A DNA stretch of 64,000 nucleotides, from the NCBI GenBank assembly GCA_028023455.1, contig JAQFVV010000448.1, positions 186,001 to 250,000 on the forward strand, read 5' to 3'. The notes beneath the pieces are model-generated. The model ran no database searches. It was not told the origin of the DNA and saw only the letters and a list, made by a program, of their open reading frames with translations. Below are positions 46,965 to 57,351 of this stretch, piece by piece (position 1 is the first letter of the stretch; every line of letters starts with the position of its first letter). The translations under genes and the position numbers were made by a program. The DNA comes from Epiperipatus broadwayi. Taxonomy: Eukaryota > Onychophora > Udeonychophora > Euonychophora > Peripatidae.

Positions 46965-47313
46965 GATTTTTAAATAATCTAAAATATGGATTATTAAATA
47001 GTTCATGCAAAATATTGATTTTTAAATAAATTACTCATCTTAAATAACTCATCAAAATAGACCTTACTAATAATGCAAAATGTGTTTTAAATAACATACG
47101 CAAACCTACATTTTAAATAGCTTGCGTAAAATATACTTTTTAAATAACTGGGAAAATACATATTTTAAATCACTTACGCAAATATAATTCTTAAATAACC
47201 TGGGCAAAATTTGCGTTTTAAATAATATACGCAAAATATACATTTTAAATAACTTTAGCAAAATATTTTCATTTTAAATAACTTTAGCAAAAGATTTTCA
47301 TTTTAAATAACTT
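46965..47313 (+). repeat. Tandem array of about a dozen ~28-bp TTTTAAATAA units
   Basis: The motif TTTTAAATAAC-TTA-GCAAAATAT-CA recurs about twelve times at spacings of roughly 20-47 bases, most near 28. Units differ by substitutions and small indels. Several units carry ACGCAAA or TAGCAAA. Confidence 0.85.
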
Positions 47314-49016
47314 ATTAGGGCATTATAAATACTGATTCACTCTAGCGTAAATAATAGTTTTGTTTCAGAAGGGAGTTTGACTATATTCTTTATATCGCAA
47401 TAATCTGATATAATAAAGTGATTACTCGCCCCTCCCCAGATAATTCATTTAAGACACAAACTCCGTTCAGATGAACATAGCATAAATTAATAAACATGAA
47501 CTTAAAACTAAAGATAGATGGCATAAGGATAAATTGATAAAATGAATAATAAATTTATACTTTAGAAATGAAACTTTGTTTGAATGTTTTATAGATACTA
47601 AATATTTGTGCTTACTTAAAATATTAATAACCATTTAAATTATTTACGATCAAGCAAGAATTTTGAGAGTGCTCTAAGCTTTAAATAAATTTAATAGAAA
47701 TAGTTTAGTGTAACATTTAAATAATTAATTACGAGATTTATTGTTTAGGCTAGCTTTTCATTTAGAATAATTTTAGTTATGAAATTAAACATTGAGCAGA
47801 ATGGTTTACCAGTAAAGTCTTTTAGGCATTCTTTAATGTGCTTCTCTCCATCAAAGCAGGCTGGGCTTCTCTGGGTTTTAGTCTGGATGTGGTTTTGTCA
47901 GTTTACTTCTGTGGCAGCTTTCTCCATCACCTTGGTCAGGAACTCTATGGTATTTCAGGTGTGCTTCTTTTCTCCGTGTGCTTCTTTTCTCCATCATGGG
48001 CTGGGCATGGTTGAGGTGGATGTCTTCTCTCATCGGTAGCCGCTCATGGTAGAGCAAACGGCTGTCGGTGGTCTTCTAGCCCACTGTCATGCTTGGAAAC
48101 ACTTAAATACTGGCTTTCTAGAATTTAGCTTGCTAAATACAGCAGGAACAATTTTCTTATTTAACTTTCAGCTCTGGTCTTCAGAAATATTTCAGCAACT
48201 TTTTAACAGCAACAGTAGAAGGATGGATCTAGATGGATGGATTTAGACGAATTTTGATGGTTACTACAGCTCCTTTTATATTATATTTTTGACAGCAGTT
48301 CCCCCCCTTTACTCATGCCACATCACCTGATGACTGGCTCGAACTAGCCTTTAATTATATATTCCTTAGTAAATTATTTGGTATAGCTAAATCTGGATTT
48401 AGAAAGGCTATATTATTTTAATTGACATCATAGTCAAAAGATACTTTCCCAAGAGAGTGGCCACAGCACTTAGTATAGATTTATGCCTGACTGAATATTA
48501 TAATTGGTCTTAGTTATAATTTTAAATAGGTCAAATTTTAGCCAAAGATTTATTTTTAGACGATATTAAAACCGATAAACAACTTTCTGCTTGTGTAATT
48601 TTAAACAAACAAAAGAACTGAAAATTATCTAACTTGGAAATTATTTAAAATGAATACTGAAACTTAAATAAATAATTATTTAGAATGAATATTGAAAATA
48701 AGTAAATGATTTTATAAATTTAAACTTATTATGCTGCTATATAGATCAATTCTAATTACACCGTGATGTTTATTTCAGTTTTAACAAACCTAAATGAATA
48801 TGCGTGTCTATAAATATTTAAGACTGTATTTTTATATTATAATTAACAAAACGATTATACACGCACATACTCTGCTATGTTATAAGCTCACTCAATGTTT
48901 TAAATTAAAGAAATACATGCAATCTGAGTGCAACGAAATATACTATTATCGAATATAATAGGTGAAACATGTCTAACTGTTTCAATATCAATAATTTTAA
49001 TATGAAAAAATGAGAC

Positions 49017-49715
49017 ATAAAATTATTTAGTCAAAATAAAAGTCATAGATCACATGACCCTATCTCTTAAGCTTGTAAGTTATAAACAGTGAGGATTGCC
49101 AATTCCTCAACAAGCTTTGTGATAAATTTTTAGCCAGAGACAGCACTTAAAATATCGCTGTCAGGAAACCCTCCCCCCCAAATCCCTGACCATGGTTTCA
49201 CACTTTGGAACTCCTCAGAGAGGTGCCAGGGTAGGTTCAGACACTGGATCTAAAAATACCAACCCAAAGCCCAGCAGTTATGTAAAAGTTATCTATTGAG
49301 ATAGGGTCATGTGATCTATGACTCTTATTTTGACTATTTACAGTCTCTGCCTTAAGTCCTATGCAATGTTATATTGCTAAGACTACTAATATATAGTATG
49401 GCTGAAGATCTATCAGCCCCATATAGCTATTTGAGTTGGATAGCTGGGTTTGAAGACATGTAGATGTCTGAAAATTTCAGATTTTCTACTCAATAGATAA
49501 CTTTTAGATAAGTGCTTGGCTTTGGGTTGGTATTTTTAGATCCAGTGTCTGAACCTATCCTGGCACCTCTCTGAGGAGTGCCAAAGCATGAAACCATGGT
49601 CAAGGGTTTGGGGGGGGGGTTCCTGACAGCGATATTTTAAGTGCTGGCTCTGGCTAAGCATTTATCACAAAGCTTGATGAGGAATTGGCAATCCTCACTG
49701 TTTATAAAATTATTT
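49017..49715. mobile_element. Composite foldback element with interleaved inverted repeats
   Basis: A 12-bp direct repeat ATAAAATTATTT (49017-49028, 49704-49715) flanks a 675-bp body. A 38-bp segment at 49029-49066 recurs inverted at 49298-49335 (with one mismatch). A ~216-bp arm at 49084-49300 recurs inverted at 49489-49703. The two inverted pairs therefore interlock, with the left copy of the small one outside the arm and its partner just inside. No coding region. RTE homology resumes right after 49720, so it inserted in RTE copy D. Confidence 0.75.
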
Positions 49716-49719
49716 CTAC

Positions 49720-50526
49720 ATAAAATGGAAACACTCCAGGGAATAATAGACAACAGTTTGGAAAAAGTATATTAGAAATTACACGTCTTGTCAGTTTTTT
49801 GTCAGTTCTACATAAGATCTTTATGTCTTATTTTTATAGAAAACTTTGGATTCAAATCAACCAAAAGATCAAGATGAATTTAAAAACAGTTTTAGCACAA
49901 TAAATTACATGCAACTTTGGAGAGAAGTTATATATATAAAAAAAAAATCATAATTATAATCATAGGAATATATCCGATACTATAAACATTTTCATAGTGA
50001 TTAAATGCTTCAGAACATCAAACTATGAACTCAGAATGTTGTCAAATTTTGAAAAATATTTATCAAACTGCAATGGCAATTTGATAGGAGATTCTATAGC
50101 TCTGAATGGTTCTACTATAGATTAAAAAGGAAATGTAAAGAAATAAAAGGAATCGAGATTATTTAAATTATTTTAGATTTTACAAATAAAGTAATTATTT
50201 TTTCAAAGCTTCAGAAATTATTACAAACACTATCAATAAAAACAAAAAAGGAGACTAAATATAAATGCTAAAAAGATTAAAATAATAGTTTCAGTGGCTT
50301 TTTACAAAGAAGAAAATAAAAATTAGTAGTAACGAACTAGAAAATAGCAATTATAAATATCTTGATTATTAGTATTAATAATAAAAAAAACATAGAATTA
50401 AGTTTGAATACACTTTTTAAGGAGCATTGCAGAATCTTTAGACATCACAACAAAGTATGAAGAGATATATTTTAGGAGTGTCAAGAAGGGATCAAAAGTG
50501 AAAAATGTAGGTTAGAGAATATCAAA
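49720..50526 (+). pseudogene. Old RTE copy D, part 2 (RT region)
   Basis: Plus-strand fragments follow copy B: SFLSVLHKIF and downstream KMNLKTVLAQ (about 49790-49905) match [10 protein letters not shown] and [19 protein letters not shown] near 50208-50240 matches [16 protein letters not shown] at about 50350-50372 matches SYKYLGQ; SQQSMKRYILGVSRRDQK at about 50447-50500 matches [18 protein letters not shown]. Much of the catalytic core is unreadable. It stops at the foldback MITE at 50530. Confidence 0.7.
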
Positions 50527-50718
50527 ACAGGCAAAACTCTCCATACAGTAGTGCCACTCAGTGCCAAGCATAGCAATCAATGGATGCCAGAAGGCTTGTG
50601 CATAAAATATCCATCTAGTGCCTATTCATCCAATATCCCCAGACTAGTTTCTGGCATCCATTGATTGCTCTGGTTGGCAATGAGTGGCACTACTGTATGG
50701 AGAGTTTTGCCTGTTTTA
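50524..50718. mobile_element. GGCAAAACTCTCC foldback MITE, complete copy
   Basis: The core is 50530-50711: inverted arms of ~63 bp, GGCAAAACTCTCCATACAGT...GATGCCAGAA and its complement, around a ~56-base centre with CTATTCATCCAATATCCCCA. The palindrome extends to AAAACAG/CTGTTTT at 50524-50718. TTAGAGAATATCAA occurs on both sides (50513-50526 and about 50764-50777), a likely 14-bp duplication that would include a ~45-bp extra segment after the right arm. It is inserted in RTE copy D. Confidence 0.85.
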
Positions 50719-50763
50719 ATAACAGTTATGTGATAGCATAAGAAATAGTGATCATGTGATGTT

Positions 50764-50990
50764 TAGAGAATATCAATGAAAGAGTCAAGAAATTAAAATA
50801 AAATTGAGTTCATTACTAGAAGAAATAATAATAAATAGATGGTTAAAGTCTTAAATTGAATCACAAGATATTGTAAAAGATCTAGAAAGAGACTACTGTG
50901 AAATAAGGAAGTTTGTTGAAGTGATGTCAGTGAGAGAAACTAATGGATATCTAATAGAAATGGGTTGATAATGATGATAATGCATTAGCA
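50764..50990 (+). pseudogene. Old RTE copy D, part 3 (C-terminus)
   Basis: Readings RVKKLK, then SQDIVKDLERD, then EIRKFVEVM match KIKRLK, IPRDCKRPRKR and EIRKCAGVM of copy C in order. It ends GGGTTGATAATGATGATAATG, equivalent to the family tail. Several stops are present. Confidence 0.7.
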
Positions 50991-51148
50991 CAGAAATTAG
51001 AATTAAAATGTTGAAGAAAATGAAGACAATTCTTAAAAAATGGATAGAGAAAATATATAATAAATGATAAGAATTTTATGAATACTTTATATATAGATTA
51101 TTGATTGTTAGGTGGCTTTGATAATGATTAATGACAATACGGTATTTG
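50991..51148. other. No feature seen
   Basis: Short AT-rich spacer between RTE copy D and the TTAA element. Confidence 0.4.
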
Positions 51149-52061
51149 TTAATTAGACATTGTACATCATGTGGTGGTACTGTTTCTGTGCAAAAACACA
51201 GAAATATGCCATTTACACAGCCGAATTCATGGCGTATAGAACAGTTCTGTTCATATTAGCCATTAGCAGACCTGGATGGCTTTGCACACAAATATTATGT
51301 CCTGCTGATGTGCTTCATGATACTATGCAAATAGTGTGCACTTGACATATCACTACCATATGATGTGAGGGTGTATGTAATTCAACTGGCCATAACTGTT
51401 TTAATGTGCATTTGAAGTAATGATGTTACACCCTATGTGAGGTACTATTACATATTAATAATTGTAAGGTCAGCCCCTTGCTTCCCTACACAGTTGGAAG
51501 ATGAAAATAATTTCAAAAGGGTAGGGCCAAACACCATTTCCCAAAAGTCATGTGAATAGGCACGTTTTCGCGAGAACAGCTACGAGACAAATTGTAAGCT
51601 TTGTTGAATAATGTACATTTGTAAATAAAAAAAAGTGTTTTGTTTTTGACATTTAATGTAGAATGCTAAGAGTAACATAAACTTATGGGAGGTTGGACAT
51701 TGTTTTGGAAATCATAAACTTGGTTTGATCAGAGTAATGCATTCCTTCAGATCTGCAAACCATCCCCCAGCCCCCTACCCATTCCAGCATTACACGCTGA
51801 AATTTAATTGAGTGCAATTTCATTTTATTTGGGCTGATTAGTTTGTTAATCAAGTGTTTTTTTTTTGTTTAAACATTTTTTTTACTATTAGAAAAGTTAC
51901 ATACATTTTTTTAAAATAAAAAGAAAATTTACTATTATAAAAGTAACGTACATTTTTTTTAAAAGAAAAATGTTTTGTTTTGTCATGGCCAGGAAACATT
52001 ATATTAAAATGTTTTTGTACAAAAACAGCACCACCACATGATGTACAGTGCATATAATTAA
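51149..52061. mobile_element. Non-autonomous TIR transposon at TTAA (piggyBac-like target?)
   Basis: Inverted repeats of ~42 bp, CATTGTACATCATGTGGTGG...CAAAAACA (51158-51198) and its complement (52011-52053), lie just inside TTAA at 51149-51152 and 52058-52061. TTAA duplication is characteristic of piggyBac-type elements. The first bases between TTAA and the TIR differ slightly in length on the two sides. The interior codes for nothing recognisable; a ~45-bp segment is duplicated near 51886-51970. Confidence 0.6.
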
Positions 52062-55000
52062 ATAATTTAATCTCAATGAGGCTTAGACAAATGTGCATTA
52101 TTTATATTTCAATATCCACAAAACTATCACAAATTATTATGCAATGTACCCCATATTTTTATCTATGGGTGTTTTTAAATTAGAAGTACAATATATACAA
52201 TCTCTTTATTTCTATTTTTTTATTATTATAATAACAATCCATGAAAATATTTGATTCAACACATACAACTCTCTGGAGAAGTTTAAAATATTATTTGCAG
52301 AATGTCAAGAAACATGCTATTCTTTCACATTCTCACACCTATAAAAATAGCTTTCTGGGTTTTAACAACTTTGGTTTGAAGTAAAAGACAACCTCATTTT
52401 GCTTCAACAACAACAACAACAAAAAGAATATTTGTTTAGTTTCTTAGATTGTCAATTAGTAGTAACTGACAATTTCTTGGCCACATCAAAAGCTAAAAGT
52501 TGTCTCTGTTTACATGAATATAATGTCTGTATTTCTATTCTTTATTATCGTAACAATCCATGAAAATATTTAATTCAACATATATTATATATACACACAT
52601 ACTTTTATTAAAAGCAATCAGTAAAATAAATCTAAGTGAAAAACAAATTACTAGATATATATTAAATCTTTTTCATATAAATAAATGTATCTAATATTTT
52701 GCCAACATATAAAAAAATACAAGCAAAATGATGATGATAATCATAGACTCGGCTTTTGTAAAAGCATAACAATCTCATACCAATAATAAAATATCACAGT
52801 ACAATTTATGCTTTTACGTTCTAGTTGGAAACGGCTTAAATCCCCGTTAGTTTATAACTATGATTATTAAAGAATGCAATTTTTAAGAATGCCAATTAGG
52901 GAATTATTTTTATTTTGCATTTTCTTATAAAGACGTGTGACGATGGTATAAACATTCTTACTTATTACATGCGTACATTTATGCGTGCGTGTTCATATAA
53001 AACTGCACTTAACATATATAAACTTTGATAACGGGTGGGTGTACAACGAATTATCAACTTTCTACAAAAACAATTACAATCTTCATTTAAATATAAAATA
53101 AAATTTTTACCAGTTATTTTAGGAGTATTTCAATCTATAAAGAGAGACATATCTAATCATTATTTTAAGTGATTAAATATGACGTTTTTATTTTAAAAAA
53201 TTATTTGTAAATAATTTACTGTATCTAAATAAATTGTAACTTTGTAACCCCCGACCCCATATAATTCTTAGCAAAATACATCAGTTTCAAACTGTTTTTT
53301 AAAATTGTTTTTCTAAGTATAAAGACAAAATAAGGGAAGTTTTCTATTCAGAATATGAAAATATGGTACTTAAATAAAACAATCTTATTTAAATAACTAA
53401 TTTCTAGTGCTTTTTTTTTTTTTAAACAAAATAATAAAAATGAAAGATAATCTCGTGTTGCTTGAGCTAATATATTAATTAACAATGGAGTTCCTGAGAT
53501 CTACAATCGGTTATTAATAAATTAACAATTCATTTAATTAATTGTTTTTCAAAGCATATTTAGAGAAAAAAAAACTGAAAAAGATAATAACGATAATTCA
53601 TTTTATTCATGAGATAAATCCACAAAATAATTATTTATTCCTAAAAGATAATGTTGGATAAATTTAATTTATTATTTAATTCTAAATTTTTCCGAGTTAA
53701 ATATTGCAATGTTACAGTAGTACTTATGTATAAAGCTAGGATTACAATAATACTTTAAATTTTTGCTTACTGCTTAAAAAGTAAAATTACCGTATGCATT
53801 TTTTTAATTTTTATTTAAAGCGCAAGGCCTCCAGTAACACAGAACAGGAGTACCATTTGCCCCATCCTTAATAAGTCTGCATATAAGATTGAAGGAGCGT
53901 CCATAAATTGCATTAATTTTTTTTAAAATTTACTTACTGTTTTTTCTAAAAAAATTAAATTATTTCCCAATTATTCTAAATATAAAAATTGCGATAATGT
54001 TGTCATTGTTTCCACATAATTCATTCTTATTTCCTAAGCATATATTCTCAAGTGCATAGACGCGCTTAACGAACTCAAATGTTATTGTAAATTTTGATAT
54101 GTAGACTACATTAATCCAATTTTTACTTACCATTCTTCAACTAACACGTAAAACATATGATCTGTTAAATAATTAACAAAATTTAAATCTCACTACTATT
54201 TTTAAAGAGAAAATGAAAACAAAATAAAATATTTATTTCTTGGGATATCCTACGTACTTTGGGATTTCCTTGTTATTTCGCTCAAATGTCATTTACTGTG
54301 ATTGGATAAAAGCAATAAGTTTTAGTTGATCCTAGAAATGAAGGAAATTGTAATGATAATTTAGTCTGAAGTGGAGTTGTGTCCATCCTTATCTCCTCCC
54401 CTCTCTTTTTTTTCTTCTAATTTTGCTTAAGTAATTAGTATCCTAAATAGAGAAATAAGAATTTATTCTTTTTTACTTTATATATATAATACTTAAATGC
54501 AAGTATAAAGTTCACTGCAGAAGATTTAAAACAGCTCGAAATGTCTTATAAACCGATTAAATGATGAGCGTGATATATATCAACGCGTTTGCACTTCGTG
54601 CATTAATTTGAATAATCATCATAAATTAATTAATCTTTTTATTTTTGTATTTTTTCTTTCTTTTTTGTACAGTTAGGGCGTGGCAACTTCTAATATTCCG
54701 TAGCAGGGAAAGGTGTTTCCCAATTTATTTGCTGAGAAATAATGCAGAATATTCACTATGCTACTCAAATACTGGTTGGGGAGAGTTTATAACTTTCATT
54801 CCTGTTATCAAGCTAATTAATTGTTTTATGTAGCCTCTCGTAAACTAACGTGGTCATTCTACCTCAAAAAAAAAAAAAAAGAAAGGAGAGGCAGAAAAAA
54901 GAAATTAATCTAAATATTATTTTTGCGATGACTATACAAATTAATCTGTGAAACACAAGCACGCTTGTATATATAAAACATACTGGTCTTTTTTTTTTTT

Positions 55001-55079
55001 AATTACTTGATATTTCATATTATGTTTTAATTTCTTCAGCAGAAAACGTTTCTGAAATTCTTCATACTATGTCTAATTG
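52062..55079. other. No gene seen; one 57-bp direct repeat
   Basis: AT-rich sequence. TATTTCTATT...AACAATCCATGAAAATATTT-ATTCAACA-ATA occurs at about 52210-52264 and 52528-52582. Nothing else is supported. Confidence 0.4.
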
Positions 55080-57000
55080 TAGCTTTCCAATCCACTTCTA
55101 TTATCTGCCCCCATCATCTCAATATCTATACAACATAGACACGATTACCTCTATCAAGAAAAACCAAGCTCAAGTTCACCATAAAACACTCTAAGCAAAC
55201 CTTGCATTATTCATTCGTTTTACATGTCCAGTCCAACGAAGGTATGATTTTACTATAATGGTATATAGCATCACATCCAACAAATTGAAAAATATATTGA
55301 TTGCTTTTATGATTGTATTTTAAAATTTTTATGAAGCATTCTCAAATATAATTTTTTTAATGCTTTTATATTGTTCTGATAGTATCCAAATTTTACTTCC
55401 ATATGACAAATTAGACAAAAGTAATAGCTTTCTATAGAAAACTTAGTTGCAATAATTATCTCCCTACAATAAAATATCACACCTTTTAACATGTTAAAAG
55501 CATCAGCATATTGAAGTCTATATTGTATCTCCACTTCTAAATCCACCTTTATACTCATAAAACTATCAAGGTATTTAAATTGATTTAAATTCTCAAGTTG
55601 ATAACTATCAAAGCTAAAAGTTGCTGAGGATTTTTCTTCCATCACTGACTGATAAAGAACCTTAATTTTTTAAACTTTAATAAACCTAAATCTTTATATG
55701 TTACATTTCTATAAATTGCCTCTCGAATTGGCAAAATAGAACAATTATTCAGATACTGTAAATCTAAAATCCAAGAAGAGAAAGTTCTTGTTTATGATTT
55801 AATCAATTTCAATTAAAAATTCCTCTGCCAAACCTGCATCACATCTTGATTTCTGTTTGATTAACCTATCTATAAACAATTCCAAAGTCCTCTATCATAA
55901 AAATTTAAAACAATGTAGAAGCAAGTTACACTTAACATATTTAATATCAGTTTTCATTTCAAATACCGCTGACTTAAGAGCTTTGTAATATCTATAAATT
56001 TGAAGGACAATTAACTTTAAATAATGCCTAATAACTGAACCAAAGCCTTAACCAAATAAATAAAAACAACACATAAATTATTCTTTTGTTTTGAACACTT
56101 GCATATTTATCTGCCAATAAAAACATGTTTAGCTTTCTTGATATCATATTGAGTCTGTGATAACCAATCATCTATAAATGAAAGCAACCTATTCAACAGA
56201 AGTTTTGAAAATATCTTTGCTGTAAAAAAGTAGCAAACTCTCCAGATAATAGCGCCATTCAGTGCAAGCTGTAGTTATTAATGGATGCTAGATTTGCGCA
56301 TAAAATTACTATCTAGTACTTATTCATCCAATATTCCCAGACTAGTTTGTGACTTTCAGCAGTGAGGAGCTTTGTATCTTAAGCACTGCACTTAGACCTT
56401 AGAATCTAATGCAACTCTCTAGCAGCCATATTTTATCTATTTAGACCACTATAAAGCTATGAGCCCAAGATGCAACACAATGTTTTTAATCCAAGCTAAT
56501 TTGATTGTATAGTCATGGCAGTACAGTATCTATAGATTTTGTTGTCTTTTGGTCTTTTAATAACCATAGTCATCATTATCCTATAGGTAGGATTGGTATA
56601 AAAGCATTAAAGTATCACATGATCACCATTTCCTATGCTTACACAAGCTGTTAAAATAGCAAACTTGTCTATTTCCTTTGTTTTTAAAACTGAAACAATA
56701 AAATCATCATTATGGATTGGATCACAAAATCTCAGGGATACATATATTCCTAAAAAATTCTGATAATTCTTAAGCTTATCACCATTATATCTTGTCCAAG
56801 TATTTTATTAGGACCTGGTAATTGACATACTACTGCTGCTAGAACATGATTAATCCACAAATATCCAAAAATAAAAATAAAGTTTGGGTGATCTACTTGA
56901 GACTTTAGAATACTTTTGAAATCTAGAAGAGCTAATATATATCTTCTTCATTCTCGAGTTAATTTTTATATTCCTACATGAATGCTAAGATGAAACATTT
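55080..57000 (-). pseudogene. Second non-LTR family: reverse transcriptase relic, copy 2
   Basis: Minus-strand fragments in order: VCQLPGPNKILG (about 56798-56835; family GKAPG.D.I), FSFKNKGNRQ (about 56685-56715; family (I)YKNKGDR), AKIFSKLLLNRL with TQYDIKKAKH (about 56125-56225; family GKI.A..LLNRL...SQCGFR.GR), LCVVFIYLVKAL (about 56040-56075; motif A, D lost), then the open frame 55307-55645 with LENLNQFKYL, VEIQYRL and IKALKKLYLRMLHK (family F.YLGS, I..RI, (I)(K)ALE.FH.R.LR), and WTGHVKRMNNARF at about 55200-55240 (family RW.GHV.RM.D.R). Motif C is not recognisable. The block 56225-56660 interrupts it. Confidence 0.65.
56225..56660 (+). mobile_element. GGCAAAACTCTCC MITE family, diverged copy inside the LINE relic
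   Basis: Starts GCAAACTCTCC at 56233 and continues through the family's centre (TTATTCATCCAATATTCCCAGACTAGT, to 56352) without the second arm. At 56605-56660 the minus strand carries an AGCATAGGAAATGGTGATCATGTGAT segment that also follows the right arm of the 50524-50718 copy. The stretch between is unassigned. RT homology resumes on both sides, so the block is an insertion. Confidence 0.55.
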
Positions 57001-57169
57001 ATCACAATTTAATTCAAAAGTTAATGTATTAACTATCCATTGTCACTTGTTATTGACCTGTGGAGTAGTAATAGCTTTTTCTTTTTTTGGATCTAAAGTT
57101 ATTATTATTTAAAACAATAAAATGAAATATTTATTTTATATAGTGCTATGTTTATAAACTGTAATATTA

Positions 57170-57351
57170 ATAATCAGACATAAAGTTAATGCACATGCGC
57201 TTTGTGGATTTTTAACTATAAATAAATACTCTCACTTCCAAACACAAGATAGAATTTCACAAAGACCTTATCTTGTGTTTGGAAGTGAGAATATTCATTT
57301 ATAGTTAAAAATCCACAAAGTCATGTGGATTAGCATTATGGCTGATTATTA
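57170..57351. mobile_element. Hairpin MITE, ~82-bp arms
   Basis: Arms 57170-57251 and 57269-57351 are near-perfect reverse complements around a 17-base loop: AATAATCAG-CATAA-x-TTAATxCACATG, then TTTGTGGATTTTTAACTATAAA and ACTTCCAAACACAAGATA. No coding capacity. Its transcript would form a long stem-loop. Confidence 0.88.

Larger units (their letters stand above)
45474..48950. mobile_element. LTR-like block inserted in RTE copy D (right boundary unknown)
   Basis: Starts TGTAACGGTCAGG exactly where RTE homology ends, much like the LTR-like block at 19910, and has an inverted CCTGAGGTTACA at about 45624-45635. It contains two tandem arrays (45829-46060 and 46965-47313). Open frames at 47779-48246 are not recognisable. 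The right end is not defined; GAAATATA occurs at 45463-45470 and again near 48934, a possible but weak duplication. It could be one long LTR or several insertions. Confidence 0.35.

Noticed and set aside
47779-48246. Two consecutive open frames (86 and 66 codons) as genes
   Set aside because: They lie in an LTR-like block, contain internally repeated phrases (CTTCTTTTCTCC-type) and match no domain I know.
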